NCBI GenBank assembly: GCA_903813345.2
Contig: CAIIXF020000009.1
Span: 16,085,759-16,149,758, forward strand
Reading direction: 5' to 3'
DNA length: 64,000 bases
DNA from: Owenia fusiformis
Lineage: Eukaryota; Annelida; Polychaeta; Sabellida; Oweniidae
In this document: positions 12,401 to 27,400 of the stretch, in pieces
Position numbering within the stretch: the stretch's first letter is position 1
Layout of the letters: each line of letters begins with the position of its first letter
Translations under genes and position numbers: made by a program
The notes under the pieces: model-generated
What the model saw: the letters and a program-made list of their open reading frames with translations, nothing else
Databases searched by the model: none
Told to the model about the DNA's origin: nothing

Positions 12401-15400
12401 AACAGAGATTGTATGATGACCATTTAGCAACTGAGAAGAAGAAATCTTGATGGAACTTTGAAAGTGACACTTTGCAATAAAAAAATTGATATTTTCTGTC
12501 TTAACTGCATAAGGAAGTAAAGACAATAATGTCATATTCTTTTTATTTGTCCATGGATTTCAATGAAATTTGCAAGGATTATAGTTTCAACATATTTGAA
12601 TTTATTTCTGAAATTTCAGCATCAAGTGATTCCATTGGTCATTCTGTTGTTGTCATAGCAACGACAGTAGCGCAAAGACAGGGCAGGTGGAATAAAAGCA
12701 CTTCATTTTACATATTTCAAATATTTTAAAAGGAGATTGTACCATGTTTATGACTTAAATTGGATACTTAAACATCTTTATAACTATGAACCTGAAATGC
12801 TTTGCCAATTTATCAATTTATTCTACATAATATCCTCAATTTTGACCACAAGCACCGTGCCTCCTGACCTGACCCATTCTTCAAGTACTTCGCTGAATCC
12901 CTCACAACTTATTTCCTGAACTGTTAAACAAATCAGAATTCCCAAATGCATGTCATCTGAAGTCCCGTTTCAATTCAGCATGCAGTTAGAATAGAATAAA
13001 GAAAACAAGTAGATATCACTTGGTGCTATGGTCAGGTGAATAAGTGGATGCTTGAGTTGCTCTAACCCCAACTGCTCACTATGTGATCCTGTTTTGCAAA
13101 GGTGCCTTTTTGAAATTTGAAATAGAAATGAATTATGACTGATTGGTATTTAGCTATGACACGCAGCAAAAAATGTTGTTACGGAAATGCACCAAGAAAG
13201 CTTCTAAAATGGAGTCAAAATTGGTTTACCATGCCAATATTACACAGAAACTACCTGCAATTATTCCTACTGCCCTGTCTTAGCTTTACTCATGTTGCTA
13301 TGACAGCCACAGAATTGACCCATCGAATTCCTTTAAGCTGAAACTTTAAAAATAAATTTAAATATAAAGACTCCTAGACTTCCACAAACGAGAACATTAG
13401 TTCTGACCTTGCAAACTCATAACGTTCCTTGCACTCAAACCACGATTCTCACATTGCGGACGTGAAATCTTTAGTCGAGCACCACCATTTCCTAGCTCCC
13501 TAATATATTTCTCCACTCGCGCAAAGAGATCCATGCTCGCTAATCACTTGCACTCTGTGTGCAGGAGTGGAGAAATATGTTCGGGAGCGAGGAAATGGTG
13601 GTGGGCGACTAAAGATTTCACGTTCGCGATGAGAGAATTGTAGTTGGAGTGCAAGGAACGTAGTTCGCGAGGTCAGAACTGATGTTTACGTTGGTGGAAG
13701 TCTAGGAGGCTCTTGAATATGCAGTCCATATGTTTTGACATGCGCAAAGCTCTACTTAGTGATATTTTCATTTCAAATATGGCGGTCATTCTGATGTCTT
13801 ACAACTCTTACAAAAAATCCAGCCAGTGTACATTTTTACCTTCTGTGAAATAATAAGTGGAATTATACGGTCGTTATGTGTTTTTTTTTTCATTTTGCAG
13901 TGTAATTCTATGTGTTGAGTTCAAACTTCAGCAGAAGCGCATCCATTCGATTATCGAGTGAATTAGATAACAGATTTTTGAAAGCCCATCTGCAGCTAAG
14001 GATATAAAAACTTGTATTACCATGCTCAAAAGTGCGGCTGTGCACCTCAATGTCAAGATAAATGAATGAAGTGTCTAAAACTTGTACCTAATCCACCAAA
14101 AGCAGCTTGACATTCACGCATACATCAGGCCCGTAAGACACTTCATGCGGTTTTTAATAGAGAAAATAAAATTGTCATTTTTTTCGCGTAAATCAAATCG
14201 GGCAAGTCAGGGGGGGTCAGTTTCTCTCTATATTAAGGCCACTCAGCCTTTTTTGTAGTATTTTATTGTTTTCATATTGTTTTTATCGTACCTAAAAAAG
14301 GTACGATATTGTCGTCAGCTTGACGGGCGGGCGGGCGGCGTCTCACTTTTCAGCTTGTCTACAGGTTTCCAGCCAAACCATTTGACATATTCATCTGAAA
14401 TTTTCAGGAATGTTTCTACATATCAAAGTTAAGAACTGATTAGTTTTTGGGCATTCTGGGTAAATTTTAAGGTGGCCATTTTGGATTTTCCGTCCTAAAA
14501 TCTTCACTTTCAAGACTTGTCTACAGGTTTCCAGCCAAACCATTTGACGGATTCATCTGAAATTTTCAGGAATGTTTCTACATATCAAATTTAAGAACTG
14601 ATTAGTTTTTGGGCATTCTGGGTAAATTTTAAGGTGGTCATTTTGGATTTTCCGTCCTAAAATCTTCACTTTCAAGACTTGTCTACAGGTTTCCAGCCAA
14701 ACCATTTGATGGATTCATCTGAAATTTTCAGGGATGTTTCTACGTGTCAAAGTTAAGAACTGATTAGTTTTTGGGCATTCTGGGTAAATTTTAAGGTGGC
14801 CATTTTGGATTTTCCGTCCTAAATTCTTCACTGTCACACTGCTGTGTTTTAGGTACGATATTGTTCATGTCTGTGCCTTGTTAGACTAAATATTGTATGG
14901 GCAATTTGGAGAAACATTGGAATAGGGAGGGTGTGCTAGAAGGCAATAGAATCAATTTAAAGATATTCTGATTTTTTAATCATTTTCTTCTAAGAGGAGC
15001 GAGTGGGCAGCACAGGAAGATTTTACTAATTCCAGATGCTGTCTGGTTAATTCTGAGCATTTTTAATGTGTTTGAGTAAATAAATGCTTTAGTTTTTGGA
15101 ATGTGGTGTCAGAATTGTTTATGATTTCATTATGTCACTTGGTGATTTCTGGGTACTTTTAAAGTGTTTGAAATTAACAAATGCAACATCCAAACATTTC
15201 CAATTGTTTTGTGGGGGTGTGAGGAGTGCCCCCCCCCCCTCCCCCTAGAAAATGTTACACTTTTGAGATGCTATTTTGTGCTTTCTGGGCACTTTCAAAG
15301 TGTATGAGTCAATAAAATGTGTTTCAATTTTCTGGGGGGTGTCAAAGAGGATAAAAGGTCGAGGTGGGGTGGGGAAACAGAAACATTGACCATTTCAAGG

Positions 15401-18400
15401 TGCTATTTGATGATGTCTGGGCACTTTAAAAGTGACTCTGAGATAATACATGAAATTCATTTTTTTTTTCAATTGTTTTGTGGGGGCTGTGATGGGTGAC
15501 CAACTCTCCTAGAAAATCTTACAATTTTAAGATGATATTTGGTGCTTTCTGGGCACATTTAAAGTGTATGAGTCAATAAAAAAATGAACAACAATCACTT
15601 TTTTTGTTAATTTTGGGGGTGTCAAAGGGGGGGGTGCCAAAAGGGGAGGTAGGGTTGGGATTTCAGAGGGGGAGCAAGTGTTTGTCCCCCATATCTGTCC
15701 AGATCCCTAGAAACATTGACCATATGTGATATATTTGATGAAGTTTGGGCACCTACAATGTGTCTGAGACGATACATGAAATAAGTTCAGAATTTTTGTC
15801 AATTGTTTTGTGGGGGATGTGAGGGGTGGCCTACTTCCTAAGAAAATTTTATACAATTTTAAGATGCTATTTGGTGCTTTCTGGGCACTTTTAAAGTGTA
15901 TGAGTCAATAAAAAAGATTAAATCATTTTTTCTATTTTTTGGGGTGGGGTGTCCAAGGGGGGGGGGGGTGCCCGAGGGGGAGGTGGGTGAGGATGCCAGA
16001 GGGGGAGCAAGTGTTAGTCCCCCAGAAACATTGACTAATCAAGGAGCTATTTGATGATGTCTGGGCAATACAATACATAAAATAAATTCAGAACTTTCAA
16101 TTGTTCTGTGGGGGTGTGAGGGGTGGCCCACTCCCCCTAGAAAATTTGGCAATTTTAAGATGCTTTCTGGGCACTTTCAAAGTGTATGAGTCAATGGAAA
16201 AAAATTTCCCAAAATATTTTTTGGTGGGTGTCAGAGGGGGGTCCCACCCATCGACCCCCAACCCCTCCCCCCATGTGACGGCCATGTACATGCTTAGCAA
16301 TCATAGCAAAATGATCTTAATTTTGGAATTTCGTTTCGAGAGCTAGTAATGCTTGCTACGTGTCTTCATCATATGTGTTCATAAGACTTCATGCATGCTC
16401 AAGACATAATCATTACCTGATTGTATTTATAAAATAACTTCGCCCATGCGCTTTATAGAATTTAGAATTAGAATTAAGAATTTATTAAGGCACGGCCACT
16501 GTGTTATCAGGGCATGGCCAGACTACAATTATACAAACTACATTTATACAGTTACATTTATACAGTCACATTAATCTACAAAGATATTGTGTTGGAATGG
16601 TTGCGATGTCATATATTTCTTTTCTTAAACACATGTCAATGAAATGCAGGACTTCCTCCATGTTTGATTTGTATGACATAATGTATTCACTTTTCCCCAA
16701 AGTCCAAAGTGTACTCATTTGACCGCTGCGCTGATTGGTCGATGAAAATCAATGACGTCAAAGCAGGGCAAATTTCGCGCCAAAACTTCAATTACTATTA
16801 GATCCCCGAATGAGTGAAATAGATCTCATTATAAAATGATAACAAAACTAAGTGAAATATATTTTTCTGACTATTTTGCCTTAACCTTAGTCTTAAATAC
16901 ACCATCCGGTAAATCAAACCATAGAAATAATTGTGATAAGAGTGCTAGTCTTTTAACAAAGTGAATCCAATTACGCAAACCAAAGATTGACAATCATTCG
17001 AACAATAACTATACTGTACGTATGGATTAGGAATAAACATTTATTCAATTAAATGGTTCATTATGTTTCTAATAAAAAAAATATGGAGAACAGTTTTAAA
17101 TGTCAGGTCGTCAACTTGCATTTTTCTCATCGGTTTGCCCCTTGGCCAAAAATTCTTTTAAAATAATGCAGTTTTTCACCATTCTGAGCACTTTTCGCAT
17201 GATTTTTTGCCAAAACTGTCCAAAAGCTCCCCCTTGATAGAACCGCCCCGGCGAAAAAGCATGGAATAATTCCTGATTATTCGTGAATTATTCATCAATA
17301 TTCATGTAAAATATTCATGAATAATCCACCAATGAAGAATAATTATTCATGAACTATTCATGAATATGCGTGATCATCAATTTGGACACTTCCCCAAAAT
17401 TCTTCAAAACTGAATTACTGGAATATTCATGAATAAACTTTCAAGGACCCGTGAAGAATAAACAAGAACAAAAAAGAAAGAAATATCAAGGAATTTTTGA
17501 AGAATAAACATGAATTTATATTCCTTTTTATTCTTCACATTCTGATTCAGCAAAAATCATGAATTCTTCAAGCATATGCTTGAACATCAATTTGGATATT
17601 CTTCATTATTCTTCAAAATCCTTCTATGTTCATCATTTATTACTCATTTTTCATCATATGATAACTAGCACACCTGCCATGAATTATTCAAGAATAAAGA
17701 TGAATAAAAATTTTAATTGTCGTGGAATTTTATAAGAATAAAGAAGGAGAAATTTTTATGAATCTTTAAGAATACACAAGAATGAGCATTCATGATTTTT
17801 GACGAATAAACAAGAATTAATATTCTTCTTTATTCTTCAAATTTCTAGTAAGCAAATTCATGAATTATTCAAGCATATGCTTGAACATCAATTTGGACAT
17901 TCTTCATTATTCTTCACAATCCTTCTATGTTCATCATTTATTCCCCAAATTTTCATCATATGATAACTTGCTCACCTGCCATGAATTATTAAAGAATAAA
18001 GATGAATAGAAATCCTGATTATCAGGAATTTTTTAAGAATAAAGAAGGAGAAATCTTTATGAATCTTTAAGAATACACAAGAATAAACGTTCATGATTTT
18101 TGACGAATAAACAAGAATTAATATTCTTCTTTATTCTTCAAATTTCTAGTAAGCAAATTCATGAATTATTCAAGCATATGCTTGAACATCAATTTGGACA
18201 TTCTTCATTATTCTTCACAATCCTTCTATATTCATCATTTATTCCCCAAATTTTCATCATATGATAACTTGCTCACCTGCCATGAATTATTGAAGAATAA
18301 AGATGAATAGAAATCCTGATTATCAGGAATTTTTTAAGAATAAAGAAGGAGAAATCTTTATGAATCTTTAAGAATACACAAGAATAAACATTCATGATTT

Positions 18401-21400
18401 TTACGAATAAACAAGAATTAATATTCTTCTTTATTCTTCAAATTTCTAGTAAGCAAATTCATGAATTATTCAAGCATATGCTTGAACATCAATTTGGACA
18501 TTCTTCATTATTCTTCACAAACCTTCTATGTTCATCATTTATTCCCCAAATTTTCATCATATGATTACTTGCTCACCTGCCATGAATTATTAAAGAATAA
18601 AGATGAATAGATTATCAGAATTTTTTAAGAATAAAGAAGGAAAAATCGTCATGAATCTCTAAGAATAAACAAGAATAAACATTCTCGTTTTTGAAGAATA
18701 TATATTAATAAATATTCTTCTTTATTCTTCAAATTTCTAGGAAGCAAATTCAAGAATTATTCAAGCATATGCTTGGACATCAATTTTGATATTCTTCAAT
18801 ATTCTTCACAATCCCTCTATGTTCATGATTTATTCCTCAATTTTCATCATATGATAACTTGACACTTTCCATGAATTATTCAAGAATAAAGATCCTTATT
18901 ATCAGGGATTTCTTAAGAATAAATGAGAAATCTTCATGAATAAACATTCATGTTTTTGATGAATAAACAAGAATTAATATTCTTCTTTATTCTTCAAATT
19001 TCTAATCAAATTGATGAATTATTCAAGCATATGCTTGAAAACTAATTCTTAAATATTCATCGGTAATTCTTCAATTTTCAAACTTCCAGTCACTATTGAG
19101 TTCCCAAGAATAAAGATGAATAAACATTCAGGATTATTATTATCACTTTAGAATAATGAAGAATAAATTCTTCATGAATAAACAAGGATTCCTTTATGAT
19201 TTTTAAGAATGAAAATATTTTAAAGAATAAATGATAAAAACTTACCTCATTTCTTTTTACTGAGTTATTCATGTATATGCATCATGGGTAGTAATCAGAA
19301 AATGCTTCATTATGCATCACCTCAATTTTTTATCTGATGTTTGCACTTTCCCTGAGTTTCTCAAGAATAAATATGAATAAAGAATAAACAATTCAATTGA
19401 AGTTACATAGAACTGCTTTATATTATTCTTAACAAATACTGTCAAACTACAAAATGAGTGTCCTTCTACAGGAAAGTTACAAAGTTACAAATACAAGTGT
19501 CTTGTCAAGTTGCAAATACAAGTGTCTTACGCATCTACATTCTATTTTTTAAGCGTAATGCCTTTTGAATGTTAGCAATTTTTTCCTTCGTAATTTTTGG
19601 AGAAGTCTTACAATGTCTTTCCACTAAAGTTAGCACTCTGTTAACATTAGTCTGGTCTAGTGGGGGTCTAGAGCTCTCTGAACGACTTGATTTTTTCCCG
19701 GTGACACTATGGAGTATCAACTCTTCTTCTGTGAAAAAATAGCTTACCAGCTTTTTTGTCACTGAACGGACATCACTTGCTGGTAGATGCTTAATAACAT
19801 CATAAGCAATGTCATTTTCGTCCATATGCATTGCTTTTCTTATTTCAGCAACTTGGTTCTCGAGGTCCTTTACTCTCCTCTTTAGGCTTCTAATAGTTCT
19901 AGCAGACCTATATTGAAATAAATTGGAGACATTCAAAATCACAGGTATTTTTTCATACTTTTTTCTGAAAGGTAAACATGGTCATGCAGGGGTTTCAATA
20001 AATATGTTTTCAACAGGCTTTTTTGGCGATTTCAATAGGCTGGAACTTATTTCACCAAAATTGCTAAGGACAATGAATTTTTTTCTCAATATTTGAACAG
20101 GCATACTTGTGATTTTTTGCCGTCTGCCTGACTCATTATGAAAAGGCCAGAGGGATTAAAGAAGTAGTTTAAGTAAACCTCTTTCAGTAACTAGTAATTT
20201 ATGCTTGAGTTAACAACGTGAAATAAATAGGTAAAAATTATCTTACTTGTTCCCAGAGTTTGGGGGATTTTCTTCTTCCAAGTCTTTCAATGAATGCTCA
20301 TCTTGGTTGGTTTTAATTTTTTCCCTTGATGCCTTTGCAGATCTGTTATAAATAAATTGGTGGCATATTTAAAATCTGAGGCATATTTTAATTTTATACT
20401 TTATTTCTGAAAGGTGAAACATGGTCATGCAGGAGTTTCAATAAATATGTTTTTAATAGACCTTTTGGCAATTTTAATAGGATTTCACTAAAATTGGTAA
20501 TTTCTCAAAATTTGAACAGGCTTAATTGTGATTTGAAATGGTTTTTTGCCATCTGCCTTTGACTCATGGTCAAAATGGCAGAGGGAATTCTTTGAAGTAT
20601 GGTAGTTAACTTAAAGGGGCAATAAGGCTTGTAGAGAGAAAATAGGAAAATTTCAACTTTTTCTGAGCTATCAAGGCAACATTTGGCTTAACATCTTCTT
20701 TGACATACCTATTTTCTTAAAATGTATGGATAAACTATCAATTTCAGCATTAAGAAGTGTAAATTCAGTTCAAAGCTAAATGGGACGTCCACTTTTATAT
20801 TTTTAAGATCCACCATGTTTCAAGAGGAATATCAGCTGAAATAATGTTTATCTAGAGACTAGCGGGTTTCATTGTAGATAATAAAAATAGATGTTAGTCT
20901 TGATGAAGTATCCAAACTTAAATATATTTTGACACTGGTCCATGATCGTTAAATAGCCCCTCTGCACTAATTGTTGCACCTAAATTATGCTTGACTTAAC
21001 AACATGAAATAAATAGGTAAAAATTATCTTACGTGTTCTCAGAGGCTGAGGCATTTTCAGAGGCTGAGGCATTTTCTGGCGAACTAGCCATATCATCTGT
21101 GTCACTCGATGAATGCTCATCTGTCATGTCTGTCTCCCTGTCCCCGGCATCTTCAATGCAACCACCTCGGTTGCGTGCGATGTTACCCCAATATGCCTTG
21201 ATTAGACATATAATCTCATCTTGGGTTAAATTCTCATCAATGTACTTATCTGTCTTTTTGGCAGCTTGTACAAGCTCTGCATCGGACAATGATGCTAAAA
21301 TAATAAGAGAAATTTCTCAGTCTAAAACTCAATCAGTCTCTAACTATAATGTTAGCCTGTAAGCGCAAGTCTTCAGTGATCAAAATAGAATAAAATCAAC

Positions 21401-24400
21401 AACCCCAAAATTTTACGGGTGACAAAGTTTTTCATCCGTCAAAATAACCTACCTGTCAATATTTCGACAGATTAAAATTAGTTCCCTTCGAATGATGACC
21501 TGCAGGCCCTTAGCCAGGATTTGCCAAGGGGGGGTTCACTTTTCAGAAAAATTCCAGGGGGGTTCACGTTGACAAAGTTGACCCAAAATCACATGAAAAT
21601 GCTCAGAATGGTGATGCATGATTTTGAAAGAATGTTTGGCCAGGGGGGGGTCCGAACCGAATCGACCCCCCCCCCTGGCTACGGGCCTGACCAAAAGGTC
21701 AAAAGTCAATCACACGAGTCGCAACTGACAGAGAGAGAAAAGTTGTTGGGCCAAATGTGTTACAGGGCCTCAATTAATGTGCCTTTATGTCATTAAAAGG
21801 CCTTTAAGGGCCTCATTTTTAAAGAAACTGACCCTAAATTTTCAAAATTTTGAATTCTAACAGTCTTGCTTACCTCCGATCCCCAAGCAAATAGCGTCGT
21901 GTTCTTTAGCTTTCTTTCCAGCACCAAATCTACAAACGACAAATTCACCTAGTTCTGGGCATGTTCCTTTAGATCTATTGACAAGATTCCTGGCAGGCTC
22001 GATACTTTGTGTAAAATCTTCCACCCAAAGTAGCAATAAATAGTCTGTTTTCTCCGCCATCTTCTTCGAAAATTCGCGCGTCTGAAGATTGACGTAATGA
22101 AATATTAACCAATCAGCAGCAATGATGCTGTACCCAGGATGCATCGGGGAAGTGAAAGAAAATGGCAAAATTTACTCTGTGATTTTGTATCGGATTTGTT
22201 AAATATTATTATTGATGTGCATACAAACGTAAATGTTATCCTATTTTCGGTATAAATACGTACAAAACTACAGTATAATAAGAGTAAAACAGTCTGATTT
22301 ATGGAATTTACATTAAAAGTAAAGGCGCGACGGTGTAATTTCGTTTAGTTGAGGTTTCAATTTAGACAGATTAACTACTTCCGGCAAATCCGTAAAAACA
22401 ATTTTAGATCAATATTTTGATTAAAAATAACAAATCAGGTTAGTAAATTCAATCTATTTCCATGCATAGATGCCGGCAAGATTATTTTTTAGAAGGATAG
22501 CTCAATATTATATTATTCAGATGGGACGGTCCCCTCGAAAAAAATCAAATTTAAAATTTACGTCAACGATCACGAGTCGGGGGGGGGGGTGCCGCTGAGA
22601 CTCAAAATATCTACCCACATCTTGGGATTTTGTTCTCTAAAAATGAACCCGGTTTTCTTTCAAAAATAGACCCACTTCAAGGTAATTTTTAAAACACAAG
22701 ACCCACTTCCGGCGATTTTTTTCAAAAACAATACCCAGTTTTAGGATTTTTCCAAAAATAGACCCATCTCTAGGGATTTTTTCCCAGATTTTTTTTATCA
22801 AAATGAAACCTCAATCTAGGGTTTTTTCTTCAAAATGGGACCCACACCTAGGGATTTGGCGAAAGAGTGACCCATTTTAGTGGCACGTCCCCATATATTA
22901 CTCGAGTCTCTAGCTTACAGCTAGATGTAACTTGATTGATTTCGTATGTTTTCCTGAAAAAATGTCATACACGCACCTTGAACTCATTTTTAATAGTTTC
23001 TATAAATATTTATAAGAATATTAATCATATTGATGTAGAAGCTTTGCTTGTCTGAATTTAGATATTTCAAAATTTCTTTTCGGAAAAACATTCAAACTCA
23101 ATGGATCCGCCATTTATACACCTCAGTGACCTCATTCGCAGAAAAATGGTGGCCATTTTAAAATGAAATTTCGTTTTGCGAAATTAAATGCTAAATACAC
23201 TCGATTAAGACGGGGATATGAGCTGATTTTCTGCAAATGTATGCATAAAGGTATGTTTCATATAATAATGACGAAACAACTGTGCGTGGTCACCATGCAT
23301 TGGCAAATATTGAATACCACAGCTGCTGTAACAGTGGCTCAAAGCCAGATCATAGAGAAGGCTTTGGAACTAAGTAACCCATATAGATCTAGCCAATATA
23401 TGGGGGTTGGTTTATATCCTTTCTTTGAGGTGCTTTAATGTCACCTAGGTGGTCTCTAGTGCTGGTTTTGTCTCTTGTACATTTAGTTTTGCGATTAGCT
23501 ACTCTTGTGGTTTGTAGAGTCCTTTTTTGTTTTATATAAAATCCTGTACAGGTTGGCTAAGATCATATTCATAACTGCGATTGTTATTCACATTGTCGTG
23601 CAGCCATTTCAAAAAAATATGAGACATCTCATATCAAATCATATCTCATTCGAAGCGTCTTGTTATTCTTTAACTTTCTTATCACTAACGAATCGTATAC
23701 AAACAATTAGACAAAATAGTGATATATATTCAATATTGGTGGAAGGCTGTCCAAATCTGAATGTGCTTCTGTGATCCGAGAAATGTGAAGTCAGCATTAC
23801 AATTATATTTGAATACACAGGATCCCAGAACAAGATTCGGTGTCTCATCTTGAGGAATATTTATTGAGCTTCTGATCCCTACTACAAAAGAATTTTGCTG
23901 GCATCTATGTTTCCATGTACGTTTTTACTGAAAATACATGTCGCATTTCTAAATTGACTTTTTCCTAGAAATTCAAAATTTTGAACCTTAGTCTACAGCA
24001 CATACAGGGAACAGATAGTACACTGACTGAAATTCTCTGTTCTCTCTGTACCCAGTAGGTAAATTTTGTTCGGTGTACTAAAACTATCTGTTCCCAGGCC
24101 TATGGTCTACACAGCCCTAAAGGCTAGAGTTGGAGGAAATGTAAGTTGGTAGTCGACTTTTTGTGATTTTGATGTCATTTCTGCATTTCACAATCCACAA
24201 TCGTGTGATTCATAATTGAAAATTAACATGTGACTCTATTGAGCGTTGCAACAAAATTCACCCTGACCTTTACACCAGATTCAAATTTGTCCCACTCACT
24301 TTCGATTTATATTTCTCACATGACAAAACAATAATCAAAATCAAAAAAGTAGGAGATATATCTAATTTGGTAAATTTTGTATCAGGATTTCCCATCACAA

Positions 24401-27400
24401 AAAATAATGACTGCAGACTTGCCAACCTAAAATGAAAAATTTGCGTGAGATTTTCAAAAAATTGCGGTACTTTTACATGAGAGTTCTCCAAAATACGGTA
24501 GTTTTTGCGGGAGATTTTTGAAAAAACTAGAGTTTTTTACGCGCGATTTTTGAAAAACTGGAGTTTTTAAGGGAGAGTAGTTTTTAAGTAAATTTTATAA
24601 AAAGTGGTAGTTTTTGCGGGAGATTTTTGAAAAAACGGAAGGTTTTGCGGAGGATTTTTTAAAATACAGGAGTTTTGCGGGAGATTTTTGAAAAACGGGT
24701 GTTTTTGTGGGAGATTTTAAAAACGGCGATTTTTATGGGAGATTTTTGAAAAAAGGGAGTTTTTACGGGAGAGTTTTGATAAAACAGGAGTTTTCGTGGG
24801 AGAGTTTTGAAAAAACGGCAGTTTATGTGGGAGAGTTTTGAAAAAAACGGCAGTTTTTGCGGGATATGATTTTGAAAATAAACGGAAGTTTTTGTGGTAG
24901 ACTTTTGACAAACGGTAGTTTTTGCGGGAGATTTTTGAAGAAACTGTAGTTGTTGCGGAAGAAAAAATGGGAGGAGCAGATTTTATTATTCTAGAAGCTG
25001 ATTAAACATGCGTAAAATGCATGGGGCGTGCTACCACTGATCATATCAGACTAAATCATGCAAAGTATGCAAACTATAGACTCTAAAAAGTAGTTCTTAT
25101 CATTTCCATCCCGTTTTGAACGATATCGCCGATTCATACATGAATCTGTGACATTAAGGATGCAGTACAGGGTTAGCGTAGCTTACGTTCCAGATATTAG
25201 ATTATGCTCATATTTTTCGCACTGTATCACAATGATGTTATCATTAGCCAAGTGCAATATAAAGAGGACTGACCAGCTGGTTACTACAAGATAAATTATT
25301 TACATTGACGGAATTTTTGAAAAAGATTTCTATGCATTTTTCATTTTCGGGTCACAGTTTCTTCATAAATATTGACTATGTCCAATAGAAACTTCATCTA
25401 CCGACAGAAATATAAACCATCTATATTACGGATCCATAAAAATGATAAATGGCATGCAAACAGTTAAAAATGTATAAACATATATAAAATGTGCAAACAG
25501 ATAAGAAAATTGTTGAAAAAATGAAACGGTCCCCGAGTTTGCAAAATGTAACGCCCAATGCGGAAATCGAACCGAAGACCTTTCGTTCCCAAGAGAGATT
25601 TTAGTAGAAATACGGTACGGGAGTGTTTACGGGAGAAAACGGTACAGGAGTTTTGTTATTTTTTACGGAAAAACAAAAAATTTACGGGAGATTCCCGTAA
25701 AAAAACGGGAGGTTGGCAAGTCTGGACTGCAAACTTACATTTCTGCTGAGAATAGATATATGAGACTGGCGCCAAATTTTGCTCCCCAACTTCTTACTTT
25801 CACTGTGCAGCTTGTGGATTGATTATATACATATCATCATAAAAATTTGTCTTTTTTATTTTGCAGTTAATAGCTTGACTCACCATTTATTATGAATGAA
25901 TGTGAGAATACAAACCAAAACAGTCCAGGTTTCTTGGTTCTGCAGGAAAATGGAAAGAAACAATTTGAGTGCAGGGAATGTAGGCGGACTTTTACAAATA
26001 AAAGAAACATTGAAATGCATCTACATTCAAGTCATGGCTATTGTAAGTTTCCATTTTTGAAGTTCAAAAAGTGGTTTTTGAAGGACTTTTTGTTGGAAAA
26101 TTGTGAATTTGTTTAAAACTAACTTTTAGAGGCCACACGTATCAATCGCCCATATACAAATGCATGTAGCATTCTCACATAAATAGTCATCATAGTAGTC
26201 ATATACTATCAGATACATGAAGATTGATCCACTAGAACTGATGAATATTCAAGTTCAAAAGAACCTTTTTCTATACTTGCTATGGTATCTGACCCGATGT
26301 AGCCACCTTGTGGTGAAATTGGTAACTACCTACTGGCATCTGGGTAATTAAAACTCGATGAATTTTATAATTTATTTTTGAATCCATTTCCCATTGTGGA
26401 GTTAACAAATATATTTTCTTACAGCTTCACCAGTGAAGAAGTATAAATTGTACGAAAACAAACCAGGATTAAAAGAGAATGTACCAAGGAGTACCGTTTG
26501 GTATAGAGCAAATAGGAGTAAATTGGAGAAAGAGCAGGAAGGTAAATAATTTAGATTTATGTAACCTCATCTTTTAAGCTCACATGGGTCACGGGCTTAT
26601 CTACCTTGATCCAATCTTATGTTACTATTGTTTTAGTATAGGATTCCCTAATATATAAATATGCTTATTCGGCAAGTTTGAAAAGTGCAGCCCCTCTCTA
26701 TAGGGAAAACCTCTGAACAAGGAAACTTTCCTCCAGTCTCAAGAGCATTCCCTGTTCGCAGGTTTTACTGTACATATAATTTAATTAAATTGTGCACTTT
26801 TCAGGTACAGATGATCAAGGGCCAGATGGAGAACGTCAAAATGATCAGAAAGATTCACAGGATGACATCACCCCTGAGTATTCAGACAAGGCCTATACAA
26901 TTTCTGAAAAAAGTGAAACCACTAGTATTGAACTTGAGAATTCTATTGCTATTTCATCACTCGTGGGTAATGGTACTGTAGTCCAATCTGTCACTCAATT
27001 ATCAGATTACAATCATGGTGACAAGATTGATGAAAGTTCATCTGCAACTGACTATGTTAATGGTAGCGAGCCATATGGCAAACTTGATATTGACTCAGAC
27101 TCAACATCTATGAACTCGCATTCAGAATTGGACTCTGACGGTTATGAAAATATATTTTCTGACTCTGAATTTGATTCTTATAGTGATTCAAGCATATACA
27201 GTTGTTCATCTGATTCGGAGACTGAACGCACATCCTGTTCAGAAATTGAAAATGACTCACTTGATCTTGACAAAGATATAATTGGCAGTGATGTGTATTT
27301 AAAGATACTGTCATGTTTTATTCGCAATGAACTTTCAGCTACAGCTTGCAAAGATGTGTTACAAACATTTCAGAAACTAACTCCAGAATCTCAGGTTTGG

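Noticed and set aside
17570-19030. Regularly spaced palindromes considered as a CRISPR array
   Set aside because: Units are 300 bp without unique spacers, eukaryotic context, inside a transposon end.
23163-23438. 91-codon plus-strand frame between the transposon genes
   Set aside because: No recognisable motif, no splice context, composition like the surroundings.
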